Source of the DNA: Bacteroidota bacterium
Lineage (GTDB): Bacteria > Bacteroidota > Bacteroidia > Bacteroidales > Prolixibacteraceae
DNA: 64,000 nucleotides
Direction: 5' to 3'
NCBI GenBank assembly: GCA_023428545.1
Contig: JAEYXH010000008.1
Span: 62,001-126,000 of the forward strand
Positions within the stretch are counted from its first letter, which is position 1. Every line of letters starts with the position of its first letter. A model generated the notes under the pieces. That model was not told the origin of the DNA. It saw only the letters and a list, made by a program, of their open reading frames with translations, and made no database searches. A program made the translations under genes and the position numbers. Below are positions 35,680-44,702 of this stretch, in pieces.

Positions 35680-35700
35680 CTAGTTCCGGGTATTTTTGTG
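35662..35700. terminator. Bidirectional terminator after the DNA glycosylase gene
   Basis: A perfect 12-bp stem aaaatacccgga / tccgggtatttt (35662-35673 with 35685-35696). The MPG stop codon lies in the loop, with a T run on the plus side and a T-rich tail on the minus side. It also serves the convergent tyrA-DAHPS operon. Confidence 0.8.
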
Positions 35701-35733
35701 GGATAATGAATTCCTTTCCTTTCTCTTTTATCG

Positions 35734-36828
35734 CTAATTGCCATTATCCATAATTTCGGTCTGCATCCTCACGGAATCTTCATGGATCAACTGGAACAGA
35801 ATTTGGGTAAAGGTTCGGTTAAGATTGAGCTTTTCACCCATTTTGATACGGGCATCCATCAATTGGGCCCAACGGTTGATCTGGAGCGCAGTCACGTTAT
35901 GCTCCTTCTTATATAGACCAATTTCCTTGACTATATCCATGCGGGAAGAAAGAACCTCCAGCAATTCGGTATCCAATGCATCAATCCGGTTACGCAAAAC
36001 TTCAAGCTGGTTCTCGAACATGGGATTATCGGCACTTTCATGGCGGATTACCAGTCGGTCAAGCAATTTGGCAAGGTCAGCCGGAGTGAGTTGTTGTTCC
36101 TTGTCACTGAGCGCACACGTAGGATCAATGTGCGATTCGAGCATCAACCCTTCAAGCCCCATGTCGAAGGCCTTCTGGGAAACTTCATACAGGTACTCCC
36201 TTTTCCCTGCAATATGACTCGGATCACAGATAATCGGAACTTCAGGCATCATTCTTCTCAACTCAATGACCGTTTGCCAGTTGGGATAATTCCGGTATTT
36301 GGTTTCGCTGAAAGGGGTAAATCCACGATGGATCGCAACAATATTCCGGATACCGGCCTGGTATATCCTTTCAATGGCCCCCATCCAGAGCTGGACATCA
36401 GGATTCACCGGGTTTTTGACCATGATCACGGCATTTGAGCCTTTCACCACATCGGCAATTTCCTGGACCACAAAAGGGCTGGCGGTTGACCGGGCTCCGA
36501 TCCATAATACATCAATTCCTTCCTTCAAAGCCTCTTCGGTATGTTGGGCATTTGCCACCTCGGTTCCAACCGGAAGTCCGGTTTCCTCCCTGACCATCCT
36601 CAGCCATTTCAGGCCAATCGAACCGATCCCCTCAAAAGATCCGGGGCGGGTCCGGGGTTTCCATACACCGCCACGATAAATAAATACACGATGGTCTTTT
36701 GCCAGAAGCCTGGCAGTTGACAATGCCTGTTCTTCACTTTCAAGACTACAGGGGCCTGCGATCAGAAGCGGGTTATTGATTTGCGGTAACCACTCCTTGA
36801 TTGGGTTGATTTCTAATTTCTTTTCCAT
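35734..36828 (-). CDS. Bifunctional DAHP synthase / chorismate mutase
   Basis: A 364-residue fusion typical of Bacteroidota. Residues 10-250 form a type I-beta DAHP synthase that makes 3-deoxy-D-arabino-heptulosonate 7-phosphate from PEP and erythrose 4-phosphate, with AGPCSLESEEQ, YRGGVWKPRTRPGSF, WIGARSTASPF, VKNPVNPD, IHRGFTPF and CDPSHIAGKR. Residues 270-355 form an AroQ-type chorismate mutase (LRNRIDALDTELLEVLSSRMDIVKEIG). One enzyme thus covers entry to the shikimate pathway and the branch to prephenate. It follows tyrA with one base between stop and start, so it is translationally coupled and controlled by the attenuator upstream of tyrA. Confidence 0.95.
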   Translation of the reverse strand: MEKKLEINPIKEWLPQINNPLLIAGPCSLESEEQALSTARLLAKDHRVFIYRGGVWKPRTRPGSFEGIGSIGLKWLRMVREETGLPVGTEVANAQHTEEALKEGIDVLWIGARSTASPFVVQEIADVVKGSNAVIMVKNPVNPDVQLWMGAIERIYQAGIRNIVAIHRGFTPFSETKYRNYPNWQTVIELRRMMPEVPIICDPSHIAGKREYLYEVSQKAFDMGLEGLMLESHIDPTCALSDKEQQLTPADLAKLLDRLVIRHESADNPMFENQLEVLRNRIDALDTELLEVLSSRMDIVKEIGLYKKEHNVTALQINRWAQLMDARIKMGEKLNLNRTFTQILFQLIHEDSVRMQTEIMDNGN

Positions 36829-36829
36829 T

Positions 36830-37726
36830 TTACCGGGTATAATATTTTATAATCGTTTCTTCATTTTTCCGAAGCTGCGGGTTTTGCTTATCCAGGATGC
36901 CCCGTATATGGTTGGCACTTGAGATCAGCTTTTCAAGCTGCGGACTGTCCTTATTGACAATGGCATCCCTCAATTGTTCAAGGTGCCTGATATAAACATT
37001 CAAAGATTCTGTCATGTAATCACTGTTCTGTTCAAAAATGGGCTGCCACATCGAAACAGAGCTCTTGGCCAAACGTACGGTGGAATTAAACCCCCCACTG
37101 GCCAGATCGAAAATGATATCCCGGTCAGCCTTGTCCTGGACAGCATTTGCAAGTGCAAACGCAACGGCGTGCGGCAGATGGGAGACAAATGCGGTGGTAT
37201 GATCCTGTTCGTCGGAGGTCATGTAAGCAATGTTCATACCCAGAGCATAAAACATTTTCTCGACCAGTGCAAGATGCTGCGGTCCACTCTTTTCCTGGTC
37301 ACACACAATGGCAATCTTTCCCAAAAAGAGGTTTTCGAGTGCAGCTGACGGACCAGAATTTTCCGTACCTGCCATCGGATGGGCCGGCACATAATTACGC
37401 CGACGTGGATGGGTTTCTACCGATCCGGTCAATACTCGCTTGGTGGAGCCCATATCGGTGACAGTGGTATAAGATTCGATCCGATCGAGAATAACAGGCA
37501 ACAATTGGCGCGTGATATCGACAGGGGTCGAAACAATGACAAGGTCTGAATCCTGCAGGCCATCCTCCAGCGATACCACAGAATCAACCAATCCGATCTG
37601 AACAGCCGAGGCTGCATTTTCAGGTTGGTTTTCGACACCCCTGATTTCAGTGGCAAAGCCACTCCTTCTCAAGTCCTTTGCAATGGATCCCCCAATAAGT
37701 CCTAATCCAATAATCGTAATTTTCAT
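36830..37726 (-). CDS. tyrA: Prephenate dehydrogenase
   Basis: A 298-residue NAD(P)-dependent prephenate dehydrogenase that makes 4-hydroxyphenylpyruvate, the tyrosine precursor. The Rossmann motif GLGLIGGSIAKDL is at residues 7-19. The substrate-binding region has VPAHPMAGTENSGPSAA with the conserved HPMAG and the STKR segment. Helical C-terminal half follows with AFVSHLPHAVAFALA and FDLASGGFNSTVRLA. It is the first structural gene of the aromatic operon, immediately after the attenuator. Position in front of a DAHP synthase/chorismate mutase gene links Tyr supply to entry into the aromatic pathway. Confidence 0.95.
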   Translation of the reverse strand: MKITIIGLGLIGGSIAKDLRRSGFATEIRGVENQPENAASAVQIGLVDSVVSLEDGLQDSDLVIVSTPVDITRQLLPVILDRIESYTTVTDMGSTKRVLTGSVETHPRRRNYVPAHPMAGTENSGPSAALENLFLGKIAIVCDQEKSGPQHLALVEKMFYALGMNIAYMTSDEQDHTTAFVSHLPHAVAFALANAVQDKADRDIIFDLASGGFNSTVRLAKSSVSMWQPIFEQNSDYMTESLNVYIRHLEQLRDAIVNKDSPQLEKLISSANHIRGILDKQNPQLRKNEETIIKYYTR

Positions 37727-37743
37727 ATCCTTTAACCATAAAA

Positions 37744-37771
37744 AAAGGCCCCGGTTACTACCGGGACCTTT
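37744..37771 (-). terminator. Attenuator terminator of the tyrA-DAHPS operon
   Basis: Read on the minus strand, AAAGGTCCCGGT pairs with ACCGGGGCCTTT over 12 base pairs (one G-U) around a 4-base loop. The poly-T tract follows immediately, then the tyrA start 18 bases later. Its 5' arm is complementary to a segment of the leader peptide coding region, so it can be disrupted by the alternative pairing. Confidence 0.92.
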
Positions 37772-37803
37772 TGATTAAGTATCTTCTGACTGTACACAAC
37801 AAC

Positions 37804-37878
37804 TTATAATCCGGTCCCGGTATTTGAGCCGCTATAATAAAACCAGAAATAAAAAGAGTTGAATACAGTGTCGTTCAT
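37804..37878 (-). CDS. Aromatic leader peptide (attenuator ORF)
   Basis: A 24-codon open frame that ends 33 bases before the attenuator terminator stem and 77 bases before tyrA. After the first eight residues it has seven aromatic codons in a row (residues 9-15, Phe-Tyr-Phe-Trp-Phe-Tyr-Tyr), with another Phe at residue 6. The last nine residues (SGSNTGTGL) cover the antiterminator segment. This is the classic plan of a leader peptide: with scarce charged aromatic tRNAs the ribosome stalls on the run and frees the downstream segment; with ample supply it moves on to the stop codon and masks it. Sensing Phe, Tyr and Trp together fits control of DAHP synthase, which serves all three. A short purine-rich stretch (AAAGA) lies 2 bases before the ATG. 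Too short for ordinary gene finders. Confidence 0.9.
   Translation of the reverse strand: MNDTVFNSFYFWFYYSGSNTGTGL
37813..37822 (-). promoter_or_regulatory. Antiterminator segment of the attenuator
   Basis: Minus-strand TACCGGGACC, within the last codons of the leader peptide, is the exact complement of GGTCCCGGTA in the 5' arm and loop of the terminator hairpin. When unmasked it would pair with that arm and prevent termination. An upstream CTGGT at 37842-37846 could pair with its ACCGG as a competing protector stem. Confidence 0.85.
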
Positions 37879-37896
37879 TGTCTTTCAATTTGGATG

Positions 37897-37904
37897 CAAA
37901 TATA
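37897..37904 (-). promoter_or_regulatory. Bacteroidota -7 element for the aromatic operon
   Basis: Minus strand TATATTTG fits TAnnTTTG. It is 18 bases before the leader peptide ATG, so the transcript would begin just upstream of the leader ORF. No exact -33 TTG was seen. Confidence 0.5.
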
Positions 37905-38560
37905 GATTAAAAATAACGTTTTGACATTTTTAGATGAAAAAATATTGAAATTAATTACGGTTTCTAAATCCTTAGGACAATTTGGTCCCGGCATACAATT
38001 CAGCTTGCCAGAAATATCAAAGAGAAAGTTCTACAAAATCCTCCAAATGATCCTTACTATGCGGTGTAAAAGAATTCATGTTTTTCCTACTGAATTTTTC
38101 AGTAAAGAATAATCCAGCCGATTCTTCATTTTACCTCAAATATTGGTAATGCATCAAGTTGAACCTCAATAATTCGACCATCATCCTGTTCTGTTCTATT
38201 TTTCATTTGTATTGGTAATTTATTAAATTTGTGGAACATTGAAGTCGCCCGGCAGAAATGAACATTCAAAATTTTAAAATTAAAAGGCAAAACGTAAAAA
38301 TTACAAACAGAACATACACAATATCAGGAGTTTCTGTAAAAGATACAAGGAGGGAGCAATGGGATTAAAAAATATTCATTAAATTGATAGCATATTTTTG
38401 ACTTTTAAAAGCTGGTAAAAAACCTTAAAAACCTAATTCAGAGCCATTGAAAAGTGATTTATTCGTTGATATTTTCAGGAAAATATATGATATTTGATAC
38501 CCGCATGAACTAAAACTAACAATTCAGATTGATAAAATAATTTCATCACCTTTAAAACTA
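37905..38560. other. Intergenic region upstream of the large T9SS protein
   Basis: About 650 bp of A/T-rich sequence without a credible gene. Two plus-strand matches to TAnnTTTG occur (TAAATTTG at 38224-38231 and TATTTTTG at 38393-38400); either could start the transcript of the gene at 38561, but neither has a clear -33 element. A 63-codon open frame at 37921-38112 has no protein-like features. Confidence 0.45.
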
Positions 38561-41500
38561 ATGATTATGAAACAAAAGTTACTTCTTCTTTTATTGTTAA
38601 TCTCCGGCATGCTCTCCGCTCAGGAGCCCTATCGGAATCTGATCTTTACGGAGGTCAGGATGGATGATGCCCGCTGGACCTATGCAGAGATCACCAACAT
38701 GGGCAACCAGGACGTAAACCTTTCGGAATTCGAATTGGGTTCTGTTGGTCCATGGACTGAACCATGGGCAGTAGCAGAAAATGAAAAACTAAGGCTTCCC
38801 AACCGGGTTCTTAAACCAGGTGAATCATTCCTGGTCGCCAGCATCGATGACATCCCATTCCAGATGTCAGTTTTCGATCCTGAAAGATGGCTCGGAAGAA
38901 GAACGGCCACCTATGAAATGATGGAAAAGGCCGACATTCAGCTACATATTCCCAATGCTGAGTGGGGAAATTATCCCGAATACGATAGTGTAAGCACTGG
39001 GTATAATGCAATTCTTTCATGGAGTGGAAGAAATGTCTTCTATCTGATGCATTATTTTACTGAAGGAGATTCAGCTGTTGTTGATGCCGTTAACGCAATC
39101 TTTACATCGGAAACCTCTCCCTTCAAGGTTGATGGCCCAAGCGATGCAGCAGGGGTTACCGGTGCCACCGGAAACAGGATACTGGTCCGCAAATTTTCGG
39201 TTACCCAGGGAACTGGTGATGACCTGGATTCATGGACCAGGGTTGCCGGTATCGATATCGCCGACTCTGAATGGTTACCATTGCGCTTCCCTCAGGGAGG
39301 ACCTTGGGGAACACCTCACAGAAAGGAATTCTGGACATTGGGGAATCATGGTAACTTTACCCTGACTTCCGAATCTTTAAAATCAAAAAATACCAAAGTC
39401 CAGGTAGATTTTGCCAACAGCACGATTACCGTGCCTTATGGTAGCCGTAACCTATATTACATGATGAATAATTTTGAATATGCCGATGGTCTGGCATGGT
39501 TCTATTCTTATTCTGCCGAAAAAGCTGACTCAGCCTTTACTTCTGCACGTACCAATGATACCCTTTCGGTTTATGCCGTTGGTAATACTCTTCAAACGAA
39601 ACACTTCAAGATTATTGCCCAGCCATCTACCGACGCTGACAATACCATCCTGCCTAAAGTGGTATTAAACTACAACAATGCAAGATACCGGAATACTTAC
39701 ATGAGTACCGGAACTATTTTTGAAGTAACGCAGGGATTGGCTATGGATACCATCATGGCCGGCAACTATGTATTTGGTATACCTTATGCCACTCGTGTCG
39801 ACACCGTCATGAAATATATGGAGATCCCTTCACAGGCTACAGCTGAAGTGGTTTTTGTTGACGGTGTGGAAAGACCTGACCTGAAAAACGGTGACAAACT
39901 GAAAGTGACCGCCGGCAATGGTACCGTAAAAGAGTACTTTATCAAGGTACAGGACTTTATTCCAAGCCATAATGCCAACCTTAGTGCCATTACCTGGCCT
40001 GATATACCCGATGCTGAGTTATATGAAGGATGGTTTAACTGGAAAGGCGATACCATTCCCAACTTCGATCCGGCCACCACAAGTTATAGTGTGACCCTTA
40101 CCTCTGATGTAATGAACGTACCTGCCCTTGTGCCGCTCACAGAGGCATTGAATACAAGCGTTGAAGTCGACAGGGCCAAGAACCTGACCGGAACCATCGC
40201 TGACCGTACCGCTACTTTTGTTGCCACGGCACAGGATGATACCACACACGTAACTTACAAGGTTGTTTTCAACAAGGAAAAAGATGTAAACAACATTCAG
40301 CCATGGCCGGGAGAACCGTTTATCTCACAATTCTCCTTCCGTGAAAGATGGGCCAATAACTATATCGAGCTGGTAAACCCCGGAACGCAAGTGATGGATA
40401 TGTCCAACTATATGTTGGTCAGGGGAGGTGAAAATCCTGCAACTGTCATTTCCTGGTATACTGGAGTTGACGAATGGGCCGATCGTTTTAATAAATACAT
40501 TCCAGGATATGTGTGGGTTGATGAAGCCAACTGGCAGGTACAGCCGGCAATCGCAATTCAGGACTGGAGTGTTGACCCAATGGTTCAGCCTGGTGATGTG
40601 TTCGTCATGGCTTATGCCGACAATGCAGAAACCATGGGCTGGAACAGCCACTGGATTGACCCCGAAGTGGATATCAACCTGCGTCGTAACCCATGGAATG
40701 AAACCATAGGGGGCGACAACGCAGTCGGTGGATGGTTAAATGCCACTTATTACCTTTTCAAAATCGAGAATGACTCCATCAAGGCCGGACTCAAACCAGC
40801 CAGCGATCCCAATGACTTTGAAATTCTTGACGTATGGGGTATGGGAGACTGGTCTAACTGGGTAGTTGCAGGATCCAATGTTGACCAGGTTCAGGTATTT
40901 TATCGCAAACCTCATATCTATCAGGGAAATACCGAGTTTGGCGCATCTTTTGGCACCAACAAGGAGGATTCGGAGTGGATCATGCGTGACCGTGCCTACT
41001 GGGCAACACAGGGTTATGGCTGGCCAAGGGATGTCGAAATGACCGCCGCAGGACTGGGAGTCCATAACATGGATGAAGTCACAATCTATAAATCAACCGT
41101 GGCATCCAACGAATACAAAGTCAGTGAAGGCTATTCAATGGAAGAAACCATACGTGGTGTAAGAGAGGGAACTACAGCTGCCGACTTCCTGTCCAGGATC
41201 TTTAAGGCTAATCCGGGACAAACCCTGACCTTGAAGAGTGCGGCAAACGGAAGTACGTTGGGTATGTCAGCCATCCTTAATGATGGAGATTTGTTACATG
41301 TACTCGCTGCCGACAGCGTATATTCTTCCCAGTATATACTGAGCGTGACAGAAAGAGGTTTGAGCAACAATGCATTCCTGACCTCTGAAGAATACTTTAT
41401 CAGTACCCAGCTTACCACTGGTGGTATTTTCCTCATTCCGCAAGGAACACTCCTGAGTGAAGTAGTTGCCAATGTAACTGTACCTGAAGGAGCTACCATG

Positions 41501-42436
41501 ACCATCATTGATGAAAACGACGCATGGGTATCGTTCAAAAAGGTCAACTACGACTCAACTTACACCGACGTAGTGGTCAGTGACAAGATTTTCTTCGAAG
41601 TTATTGCCGAAAATGGCGTGACAAAAGTTGTTTACCAACTTATACCCGATGCCAACGAAAGTGATGCATGGGTTAACTCAACAGTTTATACCGTTGACCA
41701 GACCATCAATCTGATACAGTTTGTTCCCCGGGGAACAGATGTTGAGAAATTCCTGAACAATCTTTTCGCCGCAACAGGTGCCACAGTAAAGGTTGTCGAC
41801 AAATCAGGTCTGCAAAGAGTCAAAGGTGGCTTAGCCCAGGACGACATGGTTGTGGTAACATCGGAAGATGGAACGGTGACCCGGATCTATTACCTCGAAA
41901 TGCTGAGAGAACAGTTTGTCGCCCCGAACTACCAGGCATTTGTTCTTTCAGATGTTTATAATGTCGACCAACTGAATAAAGTCATCGCCGGACCTAAAGG
42001 CATGATGGCTATCTCTGAATTCTTTGCACAGATCACTCCTTCACTCGGAGCGAATGTCGTGATTGTTGACAAGAATGGCCAAACGAAAGCATCTGACGGA
42101 GTCCTGAGAGTTGGAGACGTGGTTGTTGTGACTTCAGCAGACGGGAAAGCAGAAGCTACCTATGCACTGCAACTTGACCTTACATCCAGTGCAGTCACCG
42201 AGGCAAGTGAAATCAGGGTATATCCAAACCCAACCAATGGCGCGGTTAATGTCAGTGGAGCCGAAACCGGACATACCATCAGGGTACTCAACATGATGGG
42301 CTCAACCGTTCGCGAAATTGTTGCCGGACGTGCCATCGAAACCCTCTCGCTGGATAACCAGCCAGCCGGATTATATTTCATCGTTATCAGTAACGGTGAC
42401 AAGGTATCCGGAAATTACAAAGTGGTAAAACAGTAA
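38561..42436 (+). CDS. Large T9SS-secreted multidomain repeat protein
   Basis: A 1291-residue secreted protein with a Sec signal peptide (ends near LSAQE) and a type IX sorting domain at the end (about 1215-1291, with VYPNPTNGAVNVSG and the final VSGNYKVVKQ), so it is exported by the T9SS and attached to or released from the surface. The N-terminal part (about 25-110) and a second region (about 585-640) resemble lamin-tail domains, for example FTEVRMDDARWTYAEI and NNYIELVNPGTQVMDMS. A cadherin-like beta-sandwich is likely near 466-575. Five related 75-90-residue beta-rich units, near 383-465, 851-933, 943-1030, 1040-1115 and 1129-1206, each close with a V.(A/S).DG.(V/K)...Y.(L/V) motif. No catalytic motif was recognised. 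It is 88 bases upstream of the GH5 gene but separated by a strong terminator. Confidence 0.82.
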   Translation: MIMKQKLLLLLLLISGMLSAQEPYRNLIFTEVRMDDARWTYAEITNMGNQDVNLSEFELGSVGPWTEPWAVAENEKLRLPNRVLKPGESFLVASIDDIPFQMSVFDPERWLGRRTATYEMMEKADIQLHIPNAEWGNYPEYDSVSTGYNAILSWSGRNVFYLMHYFTEGDSAVVDAVNAIFTSETSPFKVDGPSDAAGVTGATGNRILVRKFSVTQGTGDDLDSWTRVAGIDIADSEWLPLRFPQGGPWGTPHRKEFWTLGNHGNFTLTSESLKSKNTKVQVDFANSTITVPYGSRNLYYMMNNFEYADGLAWFYSYSAEKADSAFTSARTNDTLSVYAVGNTLQTKHFKIIAQPSTDADNTILPKVVLNYNNARYRNTYMSTGTIFEVTQGLAMDTIMAGNYVFGIPYATRVDTVMKYMEIPSQATAEVVFVDGVERPDLKNGDKLKVTAGNGTVKEYFIKVQDFIPSHNANLSAITWPDIPDAELYEGWFNWKGDTIPNFDPATTSYSVTLTSDVMNVPALVPLTEALNTSVEVDRAKNLTGTIADRTATFVATAQDDTTHVTYKVVFNKEKDVNNIQPWPGEPFISQFSFRERWANNYIELVNPGTQVMDMSNYMLVRGGENPATVISWYTGVDEWADRFNKYIPGYVWVDEANWQVQPAIAIQDWSVDPMVQPGDVFVMAYADNAETMGWNSHWIDPEVDINLRRNPWNETIGGDNAVGGWLNATYYLFKIENDSIKAGLKPASDPNDFEILDVWGMGDWSNWVVAGSNVDQVQVFYRKPHIYQGNTEFGASFGTNKEDSEWIMRDRAYWATQGYGWPRDVEMTAAGLGVHNMDEVTIYKSTVASNEYKVSEGYSMEETIRGVREGTTAADFLSRIFKANPGQTLTLKSAANGSTLGMSAILNDGDLLHVLAADSVYSSQYILSVTERGLSNNAFLTSEEYFISTQLTTGGIFLIPQGTLLSEVVANVTVPEGATMTIIDENDAWVSFKKVNYDSTYTDVVVSDKIFFEVIAENGVTKVVYQLIPDANESDAWVNSTVYTVDQTINLIQFVPRGTDVEKFLNNLFAATGATVKVVDKSGLQRVKGGLAQDDMVVVTSEDGTVTRIYYLEMLREQFVAPNYQAFVLSDVYNVDQLNKVIAGPKGMMAISEFFAQITPSLGANVVIVDKNGQTKASDGVLRVGDVVVVTSADGKAEATYALQLDLTSSAVTEASEIRVYPNPTNGAVNVSGAETGHTIRVLNMMGSTVREIVAGRAIETLSLDNQPAGLYFIVISNGDKVSGNYKVVKQ

Positions 42437-42453
42437 CCAAATTTGACACAATA

Positions 42454-42490
42454 AAATAAGAGCCTGTATATCAGGCTCTTATTTTTTACA
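42454..42490 (+). terminator. Terminator between the repeat protein and GH5 genes
   Basis: A 13-bp perfect stem aaataagagcctg / caggctcttattt (42454-42466 with 42472-42484), 5-base loop, then Ts. Confidence 0.85.
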
Positions 42491-42524
42491 TTCAGCCGAT
42501 CTATCTACATACAAAATCGAAAAG

Positions 42525-44555
42525 ATGAGAGTCAGCCATTTAATTAAACCAATACCCATATTAACTAACTCCAAAGGATTCAATACTACCTTTATTATTC
42601 TATTAATGATTATTTCTCTTTCATCCAGGGCACAATTGTCACCTGATGAAGCAATTGGCAAAATGACCAGGGGAATCAATCTGGGGAATACCCATGAGCC
42701 ACCCTATGAGGCTGGCTGGAACAACCCAAAAGCACAGGAGTACTATTTCGATCTGTACAAAGAGGCAGGTTTTAACTTTGTAAGAATACCCGTCCGTTGG
42801 GACTATTATGCCCTGAAAAATGCTCCCTATACCATTACCGATGCGTGGCTCGACAGGATAGAACAGGTAGCCGATTGGGGGCTTTCCAGAGGCTTAATTG
42901 TCGTTATTAATTCACATCATGACGACTGGATCAAAAATACCTATGCCCAGCAAACTTCACGGGACCGTTTTGACAGCATCTGGAGCCAAATTGCTGTCAG
43001 GTTTAGGGACAAACCTGAAAACCTGATATTTGAAGTACTCAATGAACCCCATGGCCTAACCAAAGCCCAGAACGATGACATGCATGCCCGTGTCCTTTCG
43101 ATTATCCGAAAAACCAATCCCACCCGACTGGTCGTCTTCCAGGGACATAACTGGGGTGGCTCCGATGAACTCATTCAGGCAGCCGTTCCCAATGATCCTT
43201 ATATCATCGGATCCTTTCATTCCTATGACCCTTATCTTTTCGGACTCGAAGGCCAGGGATCCTGGGGTAGTCCGGGAGATTTTTCCCAGCTGAGATCTAA
43301 ATTCCAGAAAGTCAAAGATTGGTCCGACCAGAATAACGTACCTGTCTTCCTTGGGGAATTCGGGGCACTGAGTAAATGCGAGTACAATTCAAGGATGAAA
43401 CACTACAGGGCGTATATGGATTTCAGCCGTGAGTTTGGTTTTGCCCCCTGCGCCTGGGATGACGGCGGTGATTTCAGGATCCTGAAACGTGCAGAGAAAC
43501 AATGGGAGGAACTGAAAGACATCCTGATCCATACATCAGACAAAACACCGGGAACTCCTGAGCTCCAGTTGTTTCACGATTCAATCATTCAGTTAAAATG
43601 GTCAATCAAACAAATGGGTTGTGACAGTATGGTGCTTTATAGAAGGACTACGAGCAGTGCTTACCGTGCCATAGCAACATTCCATGGTGATTCCACAAGC
43701 TATCTCGACGAGAAACCAACCATGAACCAATATTATTATTACAAACTTTTGGCATACTTCCCCAATGGATCTGTGACCCAAACGCCTCCCCAACGGATAT
43801 TCTTCCCTGCATGGGTCAGGCCAGTGAGGGAACCATATCATGGTTCGCCCCATACCATTCCGGGAATCATTGAGGCAGAAGACTATGATAAGGGAGCGCA
43901 GGATTTTACATACCATGACTCCAGCCCGGGAAACATTGCAGGGGCATACAGGCCAACAGAAGGCGTAGATATCTATGACAGGAATGGTACCGGATATCAT
44001 ATTGGCAATGTAGCAGCCGGAGAATGGGTTGAATATTCGGTCGATGTAAAAACATCCGGTATGTATGATGTTTCCGCGAATATTGCTTCTTTTCAGGATG
44101 GTGGAAAGTTCTCGTTCAGGATTGGGAATATACTGTCCGATACCATAACTGTAGTAAAATCGGGCAGCGCACTTCAAACCAAAAAATTAACTACCCGCAT
44201 GAACCTTAGGGCAGGAATCCAGATCATGCGCTTTTCGGTGCATGCCCTTCCCATTTTCAATATCGACAATTTTGAGTTTGACCTGATTACTTCCAACCAG
44301 CGGGAAATCAAGGCTGCAGACCAAATTGCAATTGTAAGATATTCAGATATAAACAAACAATTGACCATTAAATCCCCAGTCGGGGTTGATATACATGAAG
44401 TTCACCTTTTCTCCATTACAGGCCAAAAAGTTGTCTCAGTCACAAAGCCTGGCCCACAGACTATTATACAAACATCCGGCTATATGCCAGGAGTTTATAT
44501 AGTCCACCTAAGTATATCAGGCAATCATTTTTCCCGGAAAATTGTCATTCAGTAA
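42525..44555 (+). CDS. GH5 endoglucanase with CBM6-like module and T9SS tail
   Basis: A 676-residue secreted glycosidase. Residues 1-36 contain a signal peptide with a long N-region. Residues 40-330 form a GH5 domain (cellulase-like, beta-1,4-glucan or related substrate): GINLGNTHEPP, the FVRIPVRW block, the acid/base Glu174 in LNEPHG, HSYDP, and the nucleophile Glu278 in FLGEFGAL. A fibronectin-like linker (about 345-430) follows, then a CBM6-like carbohydrate-binding domain (about 443-588, begins IPGIIEAEDYDKGAQDFTYHDS). A T9SS C-terminal sorting region ends the chain at FSRKIVIQ. Export therefore puts the enzyme on the surface. It converges on the FAS1/SusCD operon, so it may supply that system with oligosaccharides; exact linkage is inferred. 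Confidence 0.92.
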   Translation: MRVSHLIKPIPILTNSKGFNTTFIILLMIISLSSRAQLSPDEAIGKMTRGINLGNTHEPPYEAGWNNPKAQEYYFDLYKEAGFNFVRIPVRWDYYALKNAPYTITDAWLDRIEQVADWGLSRGLIVVINSHHDDWIKNTYAQQTSRDRFDSIWSQIAVRFRDKPENLIFEVLNEPHGLTKAQNDDMHARVLSIIRKTNPTRLVVFQGHNWGGSDELIQAAVPNDPYIIGSFHSYDPYLFGLEGQGSWGSPGDFSQLRSKFQKVKDWSDQNNVPVFLGEFGALSKCEYNSRMKHYRAYMDFSREFGFAPCAWDDGGDFRILKRAEKQWEELKDILIHTSDKTPGTPELQLFHDSIIQLKWSIKQMGCDSMVLYRRTTSSAYRAIATFHGDSTSYLDEKPTMNQYYYYKLLAYFPNGSVTQTPPQRIFFPAWVRPVREPYHGSPHTIPGIIEAEDYDKGAQDFTYHDSSPGNIAGAYRPTEGVDIYDRNGTGYHIGNVAAGEWVEYSVDVKTSGMYDVSANIASFQDGGKFSFRIGNILSDTITVVKSGSALQTKKLTTRMNLRAGIQIMRFSVHALPIFNIDNFEFDLITSNQREIKAADQIAIVRYSDINKQLTIKSPVGVDIHEVHLFSITGQKVVSVTKPGPQTIIQTSGYMPGVYIVHLSISGNHFSRKIVIQ

Positions 44556-44634
44556 CAGTATTGCAATAAAGAAATCCAGAAAACAAAGGCATGCCAGCAA
44601 GGCATGAATTTATATAGACCGAACCTATCAAAAC

Positions 44635-44671
44635 AAAAAGGCAATCATTGAATTTTCATGATTGCCTTTTT
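44635..44671. terminator. Bidirectional terminator, GH5 gene / SusD gene
   Basis: A 14-bp stem aaaaaggcaatcat / atgattgccttttt (44635-44648 with 44658-44671) carries T runs on both strands, ending both the plus-strand GH5 transcript and the minus-strand SusC/D operon. A second small inverted repeat, catgcc / ggcatg, lies just before it at about 44590-44605. Confidence 0.87.
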
Positions 44672-44702
44672 GCTTTTCTATAAACTTATTCAAAAATACT
44701 TT

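Noticed and set aside
37921..38112. 63-codon ORF in the intergenic gap
   Set aside because: Composition follows A/T-rich noncoding DNA, no domain or neighbour support.
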